Source: CAYXFD01 sp964464175
Lineage (GTDB): Bacteria > Cloacimonadota > Cloacimonadia > Cloacimonadales > JAJBBL01
Assembly: GCA_964464175.1 (NCBI GenBank)
Contig: CAYXFD010000009.1
Span: 1-64,000, forward strand
DNA length: 64,000 nt
Direction of reading: 5' to 3'
Shown: positions 55,847-64,000 of the stretch, in pieces
Layout of the letters: each line of letters begins with the position of its first letter
Position numbering within the stretch: the first letter of the stretch is position 1
Translations under genes and position numbers: made by a program
Notes under the pieces: model-generated
Told to the model about the DNA's origin: nothing
Databases searched by the model: none
What the model saw: the letters and a program-made list of their open reading frames with translations, nothing else

Positions 55847-58800
55847 CTATCCTTTTTGTTCATCGAGATTCTTTAGCTGTTCTTCCACTACATCGATCAA
55901 GACGCTGGCATTACATTTCCGGAAGAGAGCGAGGGACTGGTTCAGCTTTTCCCTTGTGGAATCGGGGCGTTCTTGCTCAAGTTCGATCATAGCCCAGTTA
56001 AAATAGGCTCTGCCGGTTCCGTCCAGATCGCCTACTTTTGTAAGGATCTCTATCTGTTGTTTATAATAGCTTTCAGCGGTTTTGTAATCCTTTTGGGACT
56101 TGGCAATATTTCCCAGATTACCCAGGGTATGGGCAATTCCTTCGTCATCTTTCAATTCCCGCTGCAGTTTCAGGTTTTCCTCGTATATCTTCAGCGCTTT
56201 ATCGTAGTTACCTTTTGTGAAGTTTATATCTCCAATGGCGTCATTACAGAAAGATATCCCGACAATATCTCCGATCTTTTCCGATATCTTCTTCGATTCT
56301 TCGATATAGGAAAGTGCTTTTTCCTTATCCTCAAGATAGTAGAAATAGGCTTCTCCGATACTGTAAAGAGCTATGCCTTCCTGATGTTTGTTCCCGATGA
56401 TCCGGGCTGTGTTCAGGCTCTTCTCATAATAGGAAATAGCCTTTGGTATATCTCCCTCATTACGGAACAGGGTACCCAGATCCATTATCAATCTGCTGTA
56501 TCCGTTCTTATCTCCCAGCTTCTCCGAGATCTCCAGTCCGCGCACAATATATTTTTTCGCCAAATCCTTATCACCAGTTCTGGAGGCAGCAACTCCAAGT
56601 CCGTTCAGAGCTATCCTGAGATTGATCAGATCATCGTCCTTTTCGGAAATCTCAAGTAATTCCCGGTAGTACTTCTCAGCCGAATGGTAATCTGAACGAT
56701 TCATATAATGGACACCCATGGATACCAGGAAACTGGCGGTGAGTTTCCGGTCTTCCGATTTCTGCAGTTTGGCATGCATAACCCCGGCTATCTTTTCGAA
56801 TTCTTCCAGCCGGTTAACATATTGCAGGACATTCATGTAATGAAATTCCAATGAATTTCTGTGATGTTCACTTTTTAGTTTCGGCAGTATCTCCGGAATG
56901 TATCCCGCCAGGTATTGGAACGATCCTTTCAATATCTGAGTTCTCACTTTCAACAGATAATACTCGTCGTTCAGAAAACCGGGATAATCCTTTTCGAGAG
57001 AACCGATCAGTTCATCCGCTTTATTCGCCTCACCCTGGGCGACATAATTCCCGGTCATAGCCAGAATAATATCAAAGCACTTTTGCTCTGTACTGCAATA
57101 ACTCAGAGCTTTTTCATAGTAATAATTGCTTTCCGGATATGCTGCCAGCCGGGCAGTCTTTTCTCCGGCAGCCAGGGAGTAGTTTTCGGCTTTGCCACGG
57201 TTTTCGGCATAGATAAAGTGATTAGCCAGCAGTTCAAGATAGGGATAGAGATTTTCCGCGAATTTCTCTTCGTAGAAGGAACCGATCTTATTATGAAGTT
57301 CTCTCTTCTGGCTGAGCAGGATCGTCCGATAGATGGCATCCCGCATCAAATGATTATTAAAGATGTATTCAATACCAGAATCGAAGGCTTTTTTCTCGAT
57401 ATAATCGTTGTCGTCCAATTCATCTATGATACTGAAATACTCTTTCATTTTTTCATCTGAAACGATGGTGATTTCATCCAGAGAAAAGGCTTTCCCGATA
57501 ACTGAGGCAACCTTCAGAGTGTTCTTCAGCTCTTCGTTGAGATTCTCATACTCGTTAAGGAGAAGGTTTTCTAACTTGTCGGATATGATCCCCTCTTTTT
57601 CCAGTCTCTTCAAATCAGATTCGGCAACAATCGAGCGGGTGGCAAAGATGTTTTTCTTGATGATGGAACACATCTCGATGATAAAAAGAGGATTGCCTTT
57701 CGTGATGTTGTAGATCGTCTTCACTGCATCCCGGGAGATCGCTGAAATCTCTTTTTTGATCAATTCCTGCGCTTCGCTTTCCTGAAGATTGCTGAGTTTC
57801 AGAAGTTTGGCAGTATTCATTCCGGGTTCATTATGCAGATCTTCTCCGTTACCCCGGTAGGTAACGATGAGTTCAGTGCCGCCGTTCAAAAGACGTGGAA
57901 TTGCTTTCTGAAAGATATGATAGGAACTTTTGTCCAGGAATTGCAGATCATCGATAAAGAGCAGACTCTCCTCCTCCAGTAGTGAGCAAAGGATCTCTGC
58001 CTGATTGGCATAAACGATCTCGAATTCTTCCTCTTTTAACTCAATTGTGCTGTCCTGAATAGCCCGGAAGAATTTCATAATCAACTCCGGCTCAAATTGC
58101 ATCCCTCTCTTTGTGCAATAATCTCTGAGAATAGAGAAATCTTTTACCGGATTATCGATCGTCAGCTTCCTGTTCAGGATGTTCAGAAACCATTCACACT
58201 GATTTTTGCTGTTATACTCTTCCAGAAGATGGATCGAGACTTTTCTGTTCTGTTTTATGTGTTCTCTGATAAGATAATAGGCAATGAATGTTTTACCGGT
58301 TCCTGCTTCGCCGGACAGAATCAGAAACCGCTCCTCACCGCTGCTAAGAGTTTTGCTCAGGTCAGCAATTTCATTTCGGTAGGCAACTAATTTTCTTTCC
58401 CTGTAACGGTTTTCGAGAGGAGTCCAGGAGCCGGGCAGTTCACCGGTTATCTTGTGGATCCGGAGAGGTATCTTGATCCCTTTGACAAATGTCTCTTCGA
58501 TAAATGCGGTCTCGAATCTGCCGGCAACATTAGCTAAAATAGCCTCTGAGAAGGAAATCTCTCCTTCAGCAGAATACGACATCAAACGGGCTGCAATGTT
58601 AACCGCATTACCGATTAGTCCGTATTCATTCCGCTGAGAACTCCCCAATACACCGGCAAAGATATTACTATAGGTCAATCCGATTTTAGCTGAGATTGTC
58701 TCCGAACGGATCTTTTGTATCCGGTAACAACAGGTGACAGCCCGGTCAACATCATTGATATGATTATACGGTGTACCGAAAGTTATCAAAATCAGATAAC

Positions 58801-59644
58801 CCTTATCAGCATAGTCGATCTTATTCACCGTGCCGTCGAGATTATAGACATTCCTCTGGATCTCACTGTAATAATCATGATATGCTCGATGGTCTATCTG
58901 TTCTCTCCCCTGTTTGTCACTCAAATGAATAAAGATTACCGCTGAATTCCTCAATTCTGCCGAGAATCCCTTTTCACTCATTTTCCGGAGAACCTTGTCG
59001 GGCAGGAACAGTTTTCCTAATTTCGATCCTTCGGCACGCTGTTCTGATACCGGTGGTTTACCCCGCATACTGCTATAGGGTTTGATCTCCTTCGATAAGA
59101 TGATCTTTCCCGGTTCTGCCTCTTCACTCAATAAGAAGAGTTCTTTCAGCGCATCTCCGTCGATATAATAATCATAGTGATAGTGAAGATTCCCGACGAT
59201 GTTCAGATAGATCTCACCCCAGTGCATAGCCCCGTTGAAATTGATCTCGATCCCGTATTGTTTTTTAAACTCTTGATTAAGACCAAGCAAAGAATCATAC
59301 ATTGCATCACAGCAAGAGAGCATGCGGGGAATCACCTCTTCTTTCTCACCGGGAAAGAGAGCAGAAAGGGCATCTCCCCCGAATTTGAGTAAAGAGCCTC
59401 CATAATCATGCAGGCATCTGATCATCTCCTCAAAATAGACATTGAGGATCTCAATGATTATCTCAACCCCGTAATGACCTTTAGCACTGACCAGTTCAGT
59501 GATCTTGGTAAAACCGCAAATATCGGTGAAAAGCATACCTGCTTCATCTTTTACGCACAGGGGTACGGTTATCTTCCCCAAACTATCATCGCTTAATTTA
59601 GCAGCATTCAAGAGATATTCGGGTAATAAAGGATCTCTCTTCAT
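55847..59644 (-). CDS. Double class III cyclase-AAA-TPR signalling protein
   Basis: A 1265-residue cytoplasmic protein. Two class III nucleotidyl cyclase domains come first. Domain 1 (about 35-165) has metal aspartates D41 (LFTDICGFT) and D91 (LLKFGGDAL). Domain 2 (about 235-390) lacks the first aspartate (VFIHLSDKQ) but keeps YGLIGNAVNIAARLMSYS. This looks like an asymmetric pair with one active site, as in soluble adenylyl cyclases. Then comes an AAA/STAND-type ATPase (Walker A SGEAGTGKTF, Walker B LLFIDDLQFLD) and a long TPR array (about 850-1250). AAGGAG precedes ATG 59644. cAMP or cGMP output with TPR-sensed input is inferred; purine specificity is not predictable here. Confidence 0.88.
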   Translation of the reverse strand: MKRDPLLPEYLLNAAKLSDDSLGKITVPLCVKDEAGMLFTDICGFTKITELVSAKGHYGVEIIIEILNVYFEEMIRCLHDYGGSLLKFGGDALSALFPGEKEEVIPRMLSCCDAMYDSLLGLNQEFKKQYGIEINFNGAMHWGEIYLNIVGNLHYHYDYYIDGDALKELFLLSEEAEPGKIILSKEIKPYSSMRGKPPVSEQRAEGSKLGKLFLPDKVLRKMSEKGFSAELRNSAVIFIHLSDKQGREQIDHRAYHDYYSEIQRNVYNLDGTVNKIDYADKGYLILITFGTPYNHINDVDRAVTCCYRIQKIRSETISAKIGLTYSNIFAGVLGSSQRNEYGLIGNAVNIAARLMSYSAEGEISFSEAILANVAGRFETAFIEETFVKGIKIPLRIHKITGELPGSWTPLENRYRERKLVAYRNEIADLSKTLSSGEERFLILSGEAGTGKTFIAYYLIREHIKQNRKVSIHLLEEYNSKNQCEWFLNILNRKLTIDNPVKDFSILRDYCTKRGMQFEPELIMKFFRAIQDSTIELKEEEFEIVYANQAEILCSLLEEESLLFIDDLQFLDKSSYHIFQKAIPRLLNGGTELIVTYRGNGEDLHNEPGMNTAKLLKLSNLQESEAQELIKKEISAISRDAVKTIYNITKGNPLFIIEMCSIIKKNIFATRSIVAESDLKRLEKEGIISDKLENLLLNEYENLNEELKNTLKVASVIGKAFSLDEITIVSDEKMKEYFSIIDELDDNDYIEKKAFDSGIEYIFNNHLMRDAIYRTILLSQKRELHNKIGSFYEEKFAENLYPYLELLANHFIYAENRGKAENYSLAAGEKTARLAAYPESNYYYEKALSYCSTEQKCFDIILAMTGNYVAQGEANKADELIGSLEKDYPGFLNDEYYLLKVRTQILKGSFQYLAGYIPEILPKLKSEHHRNSLEFHYMNVLQYVNRLEEFEKIAGVMHAKLQKSEDRKLTASFLVSMGVHYMNRSDYHSAEKYYRELLEISEKDDDLINLRIALNGLGVAASRTGDKDLAKKYIVRGLEISEKLGDKNGYSRLIMDLGTLFRNEGDIPKAISYYEKSLNTARIIGNKHQEGIALYSIGEAYFYYLEDKEKALSYIEESKKISEKIGDIVGISFCNDAIGDINFTKGNYDKALKIYEENLKLQRELKDDEGIAHTLGNLGNIAKSQKDYKTAESYYKQQIEILTKVGDLDGTGRAYFNWAMIELEQERPDSTREKLNQSLALFRKCNASVLIDVVEEQLKNLDEQKG

Positions 59645-59848
59645 TCACTACTCCTTTGTTTTACTTACAGCGGGTTCATCGCCTCAAGCTGCGATCGGTT
59701 GACCAAGAGTTCTCCTCTTTTTTTCCCCTTGAAAAGGTGTTACAATTTTCCTCTCTTGCTCAATCTCCCCAAATCAAAATCCCATCTTCCCCGCTTTAGC
59801 TTAAATGTCAAAAAGATATTTCGTATTTTCAGCCCGAAGTCTAAAGGA

Positions 59849-62002
59849 TTAGTTGAAGCTTTTTCTGTAATGAAGCAATCTCAAGGCATTCATCACGGCA
59901 AGGATCGTAACCCCAACATCCGCAAAAACCGCACCCCAAATAGTTATCAGGCCGGCAGCACCCAGACCCAGAAAAAGAACTTTAATGCTCAAAGCCAGAA
60001 TAATATTCTGCCGGGCGTTGTTCATTGTTTTTTTTGCGATATTGAAGATAGCGGGGAGTTTTTCAATTTCATCGGTCTGCAAGACAATATCGGCAGCTTC
60101 AATTGCCGCCGGGGAGCCAATCCCACCCATTGCCATTCCGGTATCGGCGAGAGCCATAGACGGGGCATCGTTGATCCCGTCTCCGACATAGAGGATCTTT
60201 CCCGGAGTCTCTTTCTTTATTCTTTCTATAATTGCAAGCTTATCCTGCGGCAGAAGATCAGCATAATACTCGTTAATTCCTAAACCAGAGGCTACTCTTC
60301 CCGCAATATCTTCCCTGTCTCCGGTCAAGATCAGTACCCTTCTTATTCTGAAAGACTTTATCCGTTTAATCATCTGTGGAATCTTCTCTCTGATACTGTC
60401 GCTGAACTCAACCCCTCCCAGAAGACTGTTATTAAGGGCTACTAAGATCATCCTTCTTCCCTGCCCGGGGTCACTAAATCCATCCGGTATGGATATCCCC
60501 TCATCCCTCAGAAATTCGGGGCTGCCGGCAATGATCTCCGAATTGTCATTCACTGCAGTTATACCCTTCCCGGGTGTTTCCCGGTAGGTTAGAGAAGATT
60601 GTTCCAATATTCCGTTGTTACCATGGGTTGACATCTGGCGATGATACTCGGCTATAACAGCTAAAGCAAGGGGATGGTTGGAATGGGCTTCTGCCCTGTA
60701 AGCATGCCAGAGAAGGTAATCTTCGGAGACATTCTCTGCCGGTTTTAACCCGGCAACTTCTAATTTTCCTCTGGTTAGTGTTCCTGTTTTATCGAGGATG
60801 ATAGTCTTTGTCCGGGCAATATTTTCCAGGAAAATTCCCCCTTTAACCAGAACTCCATTTCTGATAAATACTGTTAAGCCGGCAAAGAAACTTAAGGGAA
60901 CAGAAATTACCAGGGCACAAGGACAGGAGATAACCAGAAAGATGAGCGAACGGTAGAACCAGGTTTGAAAAGATCCGGCTGATAAGATAAAGGGAGGAAC
61001 TACAGCGATCAAAACTGCCAGAACAAGAACGATCGGGGTATAAATCGCAGCAAAGCGGGTAATGAAACGCTCGGTTACGGTCTTTCTGCTTTTGGCATTT
61101 CTGATCAGGTCGATTAACCGGGATATCGTCGAATTATCGTATTCCTTCTCTACTTCGATAGTTAAGGTTCCGTATAAATTGACCGCACCGGCTGATACCC
61201 TCACCCCCCGGCTTACCGGCAGCGGTAATGATTCTCCGCTTAAAAGAGCATTGTTAATATCGGAGATCCCTGATATCACAACCCCATCGAGAGGAATTCT
61301 TTCTCCCGGTTTGACTATAATCAATTCCCCCGTTTTCACCTGTTCCGGCAGAACTTTAACTGTCTTGTTCTCTCTCATCAGATTGGCATATTCAGGTTTT
61401 AACTTCTGCATTTCTAAGATGGAATGCTGAGAGTATTCAACTATCTTGCTCTCGAAAAATCTCCCTATCTGATAAAAAAGCATAACGGCAACTGCCTCAG
61501 CATATTCACCGATAGCAAAAGCTCCAATCGTAGCAACGGTCATCAGAAAATGTTCATTGAATATATAACGGCTGAAGAATTTTCTTAAGGCTCCTTGCAG
61601 GACAAACCGCCCTATCAGCAGATAACTGGCCAGATAGATAAAAATCCTGTACTCAGAGAAATAACCGGTAAAGGTCAGCAGAAAAAGAATAAACCCACAG
61701 AGGGTTAAGAGCATCTCTCTTGTTCTAAAAGAGTCTATGATGCTGTCCCTGAAGCGGTATTCCTTCTCTCTCCGGGATACCGTCTCTACTTCCACATCCG
61801 GTTCTACCTTTTTCACAATCTGTCTTACCAGTGGTAAAACTTCCTTATCTAAAGTGGAATGATTGACAAACAGGGTTAACTCCCGCCCTAAAAAATCCAG
61901 AATTACACCAGCTATACCGTCGGTTGTGCGGAGTTCTCTCTCTATCTCCGCTGCACAGCCGGCACAGGTAAGATTTCTCAGGACAAATATATACTTAGTC
62001 AT
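59849..62002 (-). CDS. Zn/Cd/Pb-type P1B ATPase (CadA/ZntA-like)
   Basis: A 717-residue heavy-metal exporter. N-terminal HMA domain with metal site C13AGC16. Transport motif CPCALVISVPL in TM6; DKTGTLTRG (phosphorylated aspartate); GDGINDAPSMALAD; and the end WGAVFADVGVTILAVMNALR, whose Asp in the last membrane helix is characteristic of Zn/Cd-type (P1B-2) pumps rather than copper pumps. It is predicted to export Zn2+, Cd2+ or Pb2+ from the cytoplasm. AAGGAAGGGG precedes ATG 62002. No adjacent metal-sensing regulator was seen. The spacing to the cyclase gene (about 200 bp) suggests a separate transcription unit. Confidence 0.92.
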   Translation of the reverse strand: MTKYIFVLRNLTCAGCAAEIERELRTTDGIAGVILDFLGRELTLFVNHSTLDKEVLPLVRQIVKKVEPDVEVETVSRREKEYRFRDSIIDSFRTREMLLTLCGFILFLLTFTGYFSEYRIFIYLASYLLIGRFVLQGALRKFFSRYIFNEHFLMTVATIGAFAIGEYAEAVAVMLFYQIGRFFESKIVEYSQHSILEMQKLKPEYANLMRENKTVKVLPEQVKTGELIIVKPGERIPLDGVVISGISDINNALLSGESLPLPVSRGVRVSAGAVNLYGTLTIEVEKEYDNSTISRLIDLIRNAKSRKTVTERFITRFAAIYTPIVLVLAVLIAVVPPFILSAGSFQTWFYRSLIFLVISCPCALVISVPLSFFAGLTVFIRNGVLVKGGIFLENIARTKTIILDKTGTLTRGKLEVAGLKPAENVSEDYLLWHAYRAEAHSNHPLALAVIAEYHRQMSTHGNNGILEQSSLTYRETPGKGITAVNDNSEIIAGSPEFLRDEGISIPDGFSDPGQGRRMILVALNNSLLGGVEFSDSIREKIPQMIKRIKSFRIRRVLILTGDREDIAGRVASGLGINEYYADLLPQDKLAIIERIKKETPGKILYVGDGINDAPSMALADTGMAMGGIGSPAAIEAADIVLQTDEIEKLPAIFNIAKKTMNNARQNIILALSIKVLFLGLGAAGLITIWGAVFADVGVTILAVMNALRLLHYRKSFN

Positions 62003-62171
62003 CCGGACCCCTTCCTTACCGCGTCTAACAACTTCTTTTCCTATATAGTAAGCCCAAATGACCGATAAACATAGTATAATTTAGCAGGAATGAAAACAAT
62101 ACCCTCTTTCTTTCAGGCAACTACAGGCAGAAAAGCTTGGCAAACTCCTTATGCCGTCGGTTTTCTCCTTT

Positions 62172-63731
62172 CTATTTCATCAGGAGCATCTTGTGATAAT
62201 TAATCCGGTCAGCGGTTTTCAGTTTAACGATATATATTCCGGAAGAGGTTTCCCCGGAAGGTTCGACCCGCCAGATAAAATTATGACTTCCCGCCGGCAG
62301 ATTGCCGAGATCAGCATTGTGAACCAACTCTCCTCTTATGTTGAAAATCCTTATCTCGGTTTCGGAAGGCTTTTCCAGCGTAAATGAGATATTGGTTTCC
62401 GGATTGAAGGGATTGGGATAATTGCACAGAGACAAGGAGCTTTCCGGAACGAGCGTATCCTGCTCTCCGCTGCTCTGATTCTCATCATACGTCAGCAAAT
62501 AATCGATGTCGAAAACCACCGGTGTCTTTGAATGTGCCGGGGTAATCTGATGAAGCGTCGTTGCCCATTTTAATTCACCGGTAACCGGGATGTATTGCAT
62601 TGCCTGCAGGTTAGTCGTGACCCCGGCAGCTCCGGAGAGTAATTTCCAGCTTCTTTCAGGGGTAATATCCGTACTCACCTGCAAAGAATCGGCAATTCCC
62701 TGATAGCGATAGCAGTAGGTGGGAGCGTAGAGAGTTCTGAAATGATTCGTCGCTGCCAGATGATCCCCTGCTACCGGCGGGTTTAGGTTGTTGTTGGCGG
62801 CTGTTCGGAGAGAACAGCCGTTCATATTGTTTACTTCGAACACAACCGGATAGGAGTTATCATCCATAAGAGCAGCCGTATGAATTATAGAACCGCTTAT
62901 GAAATTACTCTCTTCCAGATGAGCTTGTATATCCTGATAGTTATTATCACCATCTTCATTATAATCAAGCGTCTCCAGAGCATTGCGCAAGGCAAGGAGT
63001 ATCGGCTGGAATTGTTCCTCTATCGTGTAATTGTGGTTACTGCCGACATTATAAAAAGCCCCTAATCTGCTCTCATTGATCGCTGACAATGCCCCCATAA
63101 AACCTGTGATTCCAATATTAATCCATTTCTGCTGCTCCGCTTCTGCGGGAAAATGTACGGTTATCATCTGATGACTTCGAAGAACTGCATTATTAGACCA
63201 ATCGAGATGGCGGGTAATTATCTGCTCCCCGGATACATCAGGCAGATCATTGGTACTCTCTCCCCAGCTCGACAGACTCGAGCAGGCACCGACATAGTTT
63301 CCAAGGTAGGAAAAGACTGCTATCAAATCGACAATCGAGGAATTCATCAGCAAATCAACATGGTCAATCTCCCTGTTGAGAAGAGAAATGTAAAGATCAG
63401 TACCGCTGTCGATCATCCCGTTGATAATGGCTTGGCTCTCGTTTATATATTTCTGTTCAATTTCGAAATTTGCTTCAAAAAATGATCTGGCTTGACTGTA
63501 AACATAAGCATTATTCCCATATAACATAGGGAGCAGATAGCCGGTCATCAATTCTCTTAAGTCCTCACCTACCAGAAAACCCTGAGCATAGCCCCTCTCT
63601 TCAATAGTCCCCTTCACCCTCAAAACTTTATGTTCTTCATAGATTTCCAGATAACCGTTTACCGTTTCCGAAAAAAGAGATCCACTAAGGATAACCATAA
63701 AAATGCAAAACCACAGTAGTTTGGGTTTCAT
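62172..63731 (-). CDS. Secreted C45-like (penicillin acylase-type) hydrolase with sorting domain
   Basis: A 519-residue exported protein: signal MKPKLLWFCIFMVILSGSLF, and GAGGGGG precedes ATG 63731. The main part resembles the C45 family of Ntn hydrolases: GYAQGFLVGEDLRELM, then YVGACSSLSSWGEST (likely nucleophile cysteine) and QIITRHLDWSNN. Members are amide hydrolases or acyltransferases. A domain of about 85 residues at the end (CNYPNPFNPETNISF; IRIFNIRGELV) is the same type of sorting domain as in the giant protein, so both likely leave the cell by one secretion route. The substrate is unknown. The rest of the window (63732-64000) has no gene I can support. Confidence 0.8.
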   Translation of the reverse strand: MKPKLLWFCIFMVILSGSLFSETVNGYLEIYEEHKVLRVKGTIEERGYAQGFLVGEDLRELMTGYLLPMLYGNNAYVYSQARSFFEANFEIEQKYINESQAIINGMIDSGTDLYISLLNREIDHVDLLMNSSIVDLIAVFSYLGNYVGACSSLSSWGESTNDLPDVSGEQIITRHLDWSNNAVLRSHQMITVHFPAEAEQQKWINIGITGFMGALSAINESRLGAFYNVGSNHNYTIEEQFQPILLALRNALETLDYNEDGDNNYQDIQAHLEESNFISGSIIHTAALMDDNSYPVVFEVNNMNGCSLRTAANNNLNPPVAGDHLAATNHFRTLYAPTYCYRYQGIADSLQVSTDITPERSWKLLSGAAGVTTNLQAMQYIPVTGELKWATTLHQITPAHSKTPVVFDIDYLLTYDENQSSGEQDTLVPESSLSLCNYPNPFNPETNISFTLEKPSETEIRIFNIRGELVHNADLGNLPAGSHNFIWRVEPSGETSSGIYIVKLKTADRINYHKMLLMK

Positions 63732-64000
63732 GATAACCCCCTCATTTTTTTGCTATGGAATTGCTAAACGCATTTCTGTGTCAAGTATTGTGTTGTTTAG
63801 GGAGACTGTTCATGACCGAATCAAGCTATTACTATTTTTCATCTCACCGTAGGTAATAAACAAGTGACCTTTTTTTCTTTCATTCTGCTCTCAGCTCATA
63901 TCACAACTGTTGCGCCTAATCTCATCTCTCTCCTCCCTGGAATGAAGAAGCGGTCTTTTCCGGTATATCTTCTCTCTCCTAACCTTAGGATACCATTCGG

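Overview
The window looks like a chromosome segment of an uncultured anaerobic bacterium, most likely in or near Candidatus Cloacimonadota. That is an inference from gene content: very large secreted FN3, GLUG and beta-helix proteins ending in an 'NYPNPFNPET' sorting domain, a two-subunit 2-oxoacid:acceptor oxidoreductase, superoxide reductase, and a two-gene SUF system. A run of 100 Ns at 36502-36601 shows the sequence is a scaffold.

Layout. (1) 1 to about 16.28 kb is the right end of an integrative element. A tyrosine recombinase (14910-16013) sits beside a 50-nt 3' fragment of tRNA-Lys(CUU) (16226-16275) that works as an att repeat. The element carries IS21 debris, broken genes (an Mrr N-terminus, a BRO-N antirepressor, others) and an elaborated type I restriction-modification operon: hsdM, a DUF1016 nuclease, hsdS, a DUF262-AlbA_2 fusion, hsdR. 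The 3' end of hsdM is duplicated beyond the DUF1016 gene, a scar showing that this gene was added between hsdM and hsdS. (2) 16.3-21.8 kb holds chromosomal genes and decaying remnants: a lipoprotein-type DUF362 ferredoxin between two pieces of an AlbA-type ATPase gene, a TrkH/KtrB potassium transporter and an IS4-like remnant. (3) 21.8-28.2 kb is a co-directional redox and Fe-S cluster: KorAB-like oxidoreductase, superoxide reductase, SufC, SufB/D, a DJ-1/PfpI protein and an SDR. (4) 28.9-55.5 kb is a surface-protein region: a 462-aa secreted protein, a 1719-aa protein with two C-type-lectin-fold (FGE-like) domains, a REP-associated transposase flanked by REP-type hairpins, and a 6259-aa giant whose beta-helix contains 23 near-identical copies of an 18-residue motif. 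(5) 55.8-63.7 kb, minus strand: a double-cyclase/AAA/TPR signalling protein, a Zn/Cd-type P-type ATPase, and a secreted C45-like hydrolase.

Main discovery candidate: the two FGE-like domains of the 1719-aa protein each end in a 39-codon segment (34234-34350 and 35350-35466) that differs at 21 codons. Nearly all differences are in the first two bases of NNC codons, while conserved codons are almost identical in DNA. The flanking domain sequence shows the opposite pattern (silent third-base changes). This is what adenine-specific mutagenic retrohoming by a diversity-generating retroelement (DGR) would leave. No reverse transcriptase or template repeat is visible in the window, so the machinery would have to act from elsewhere.
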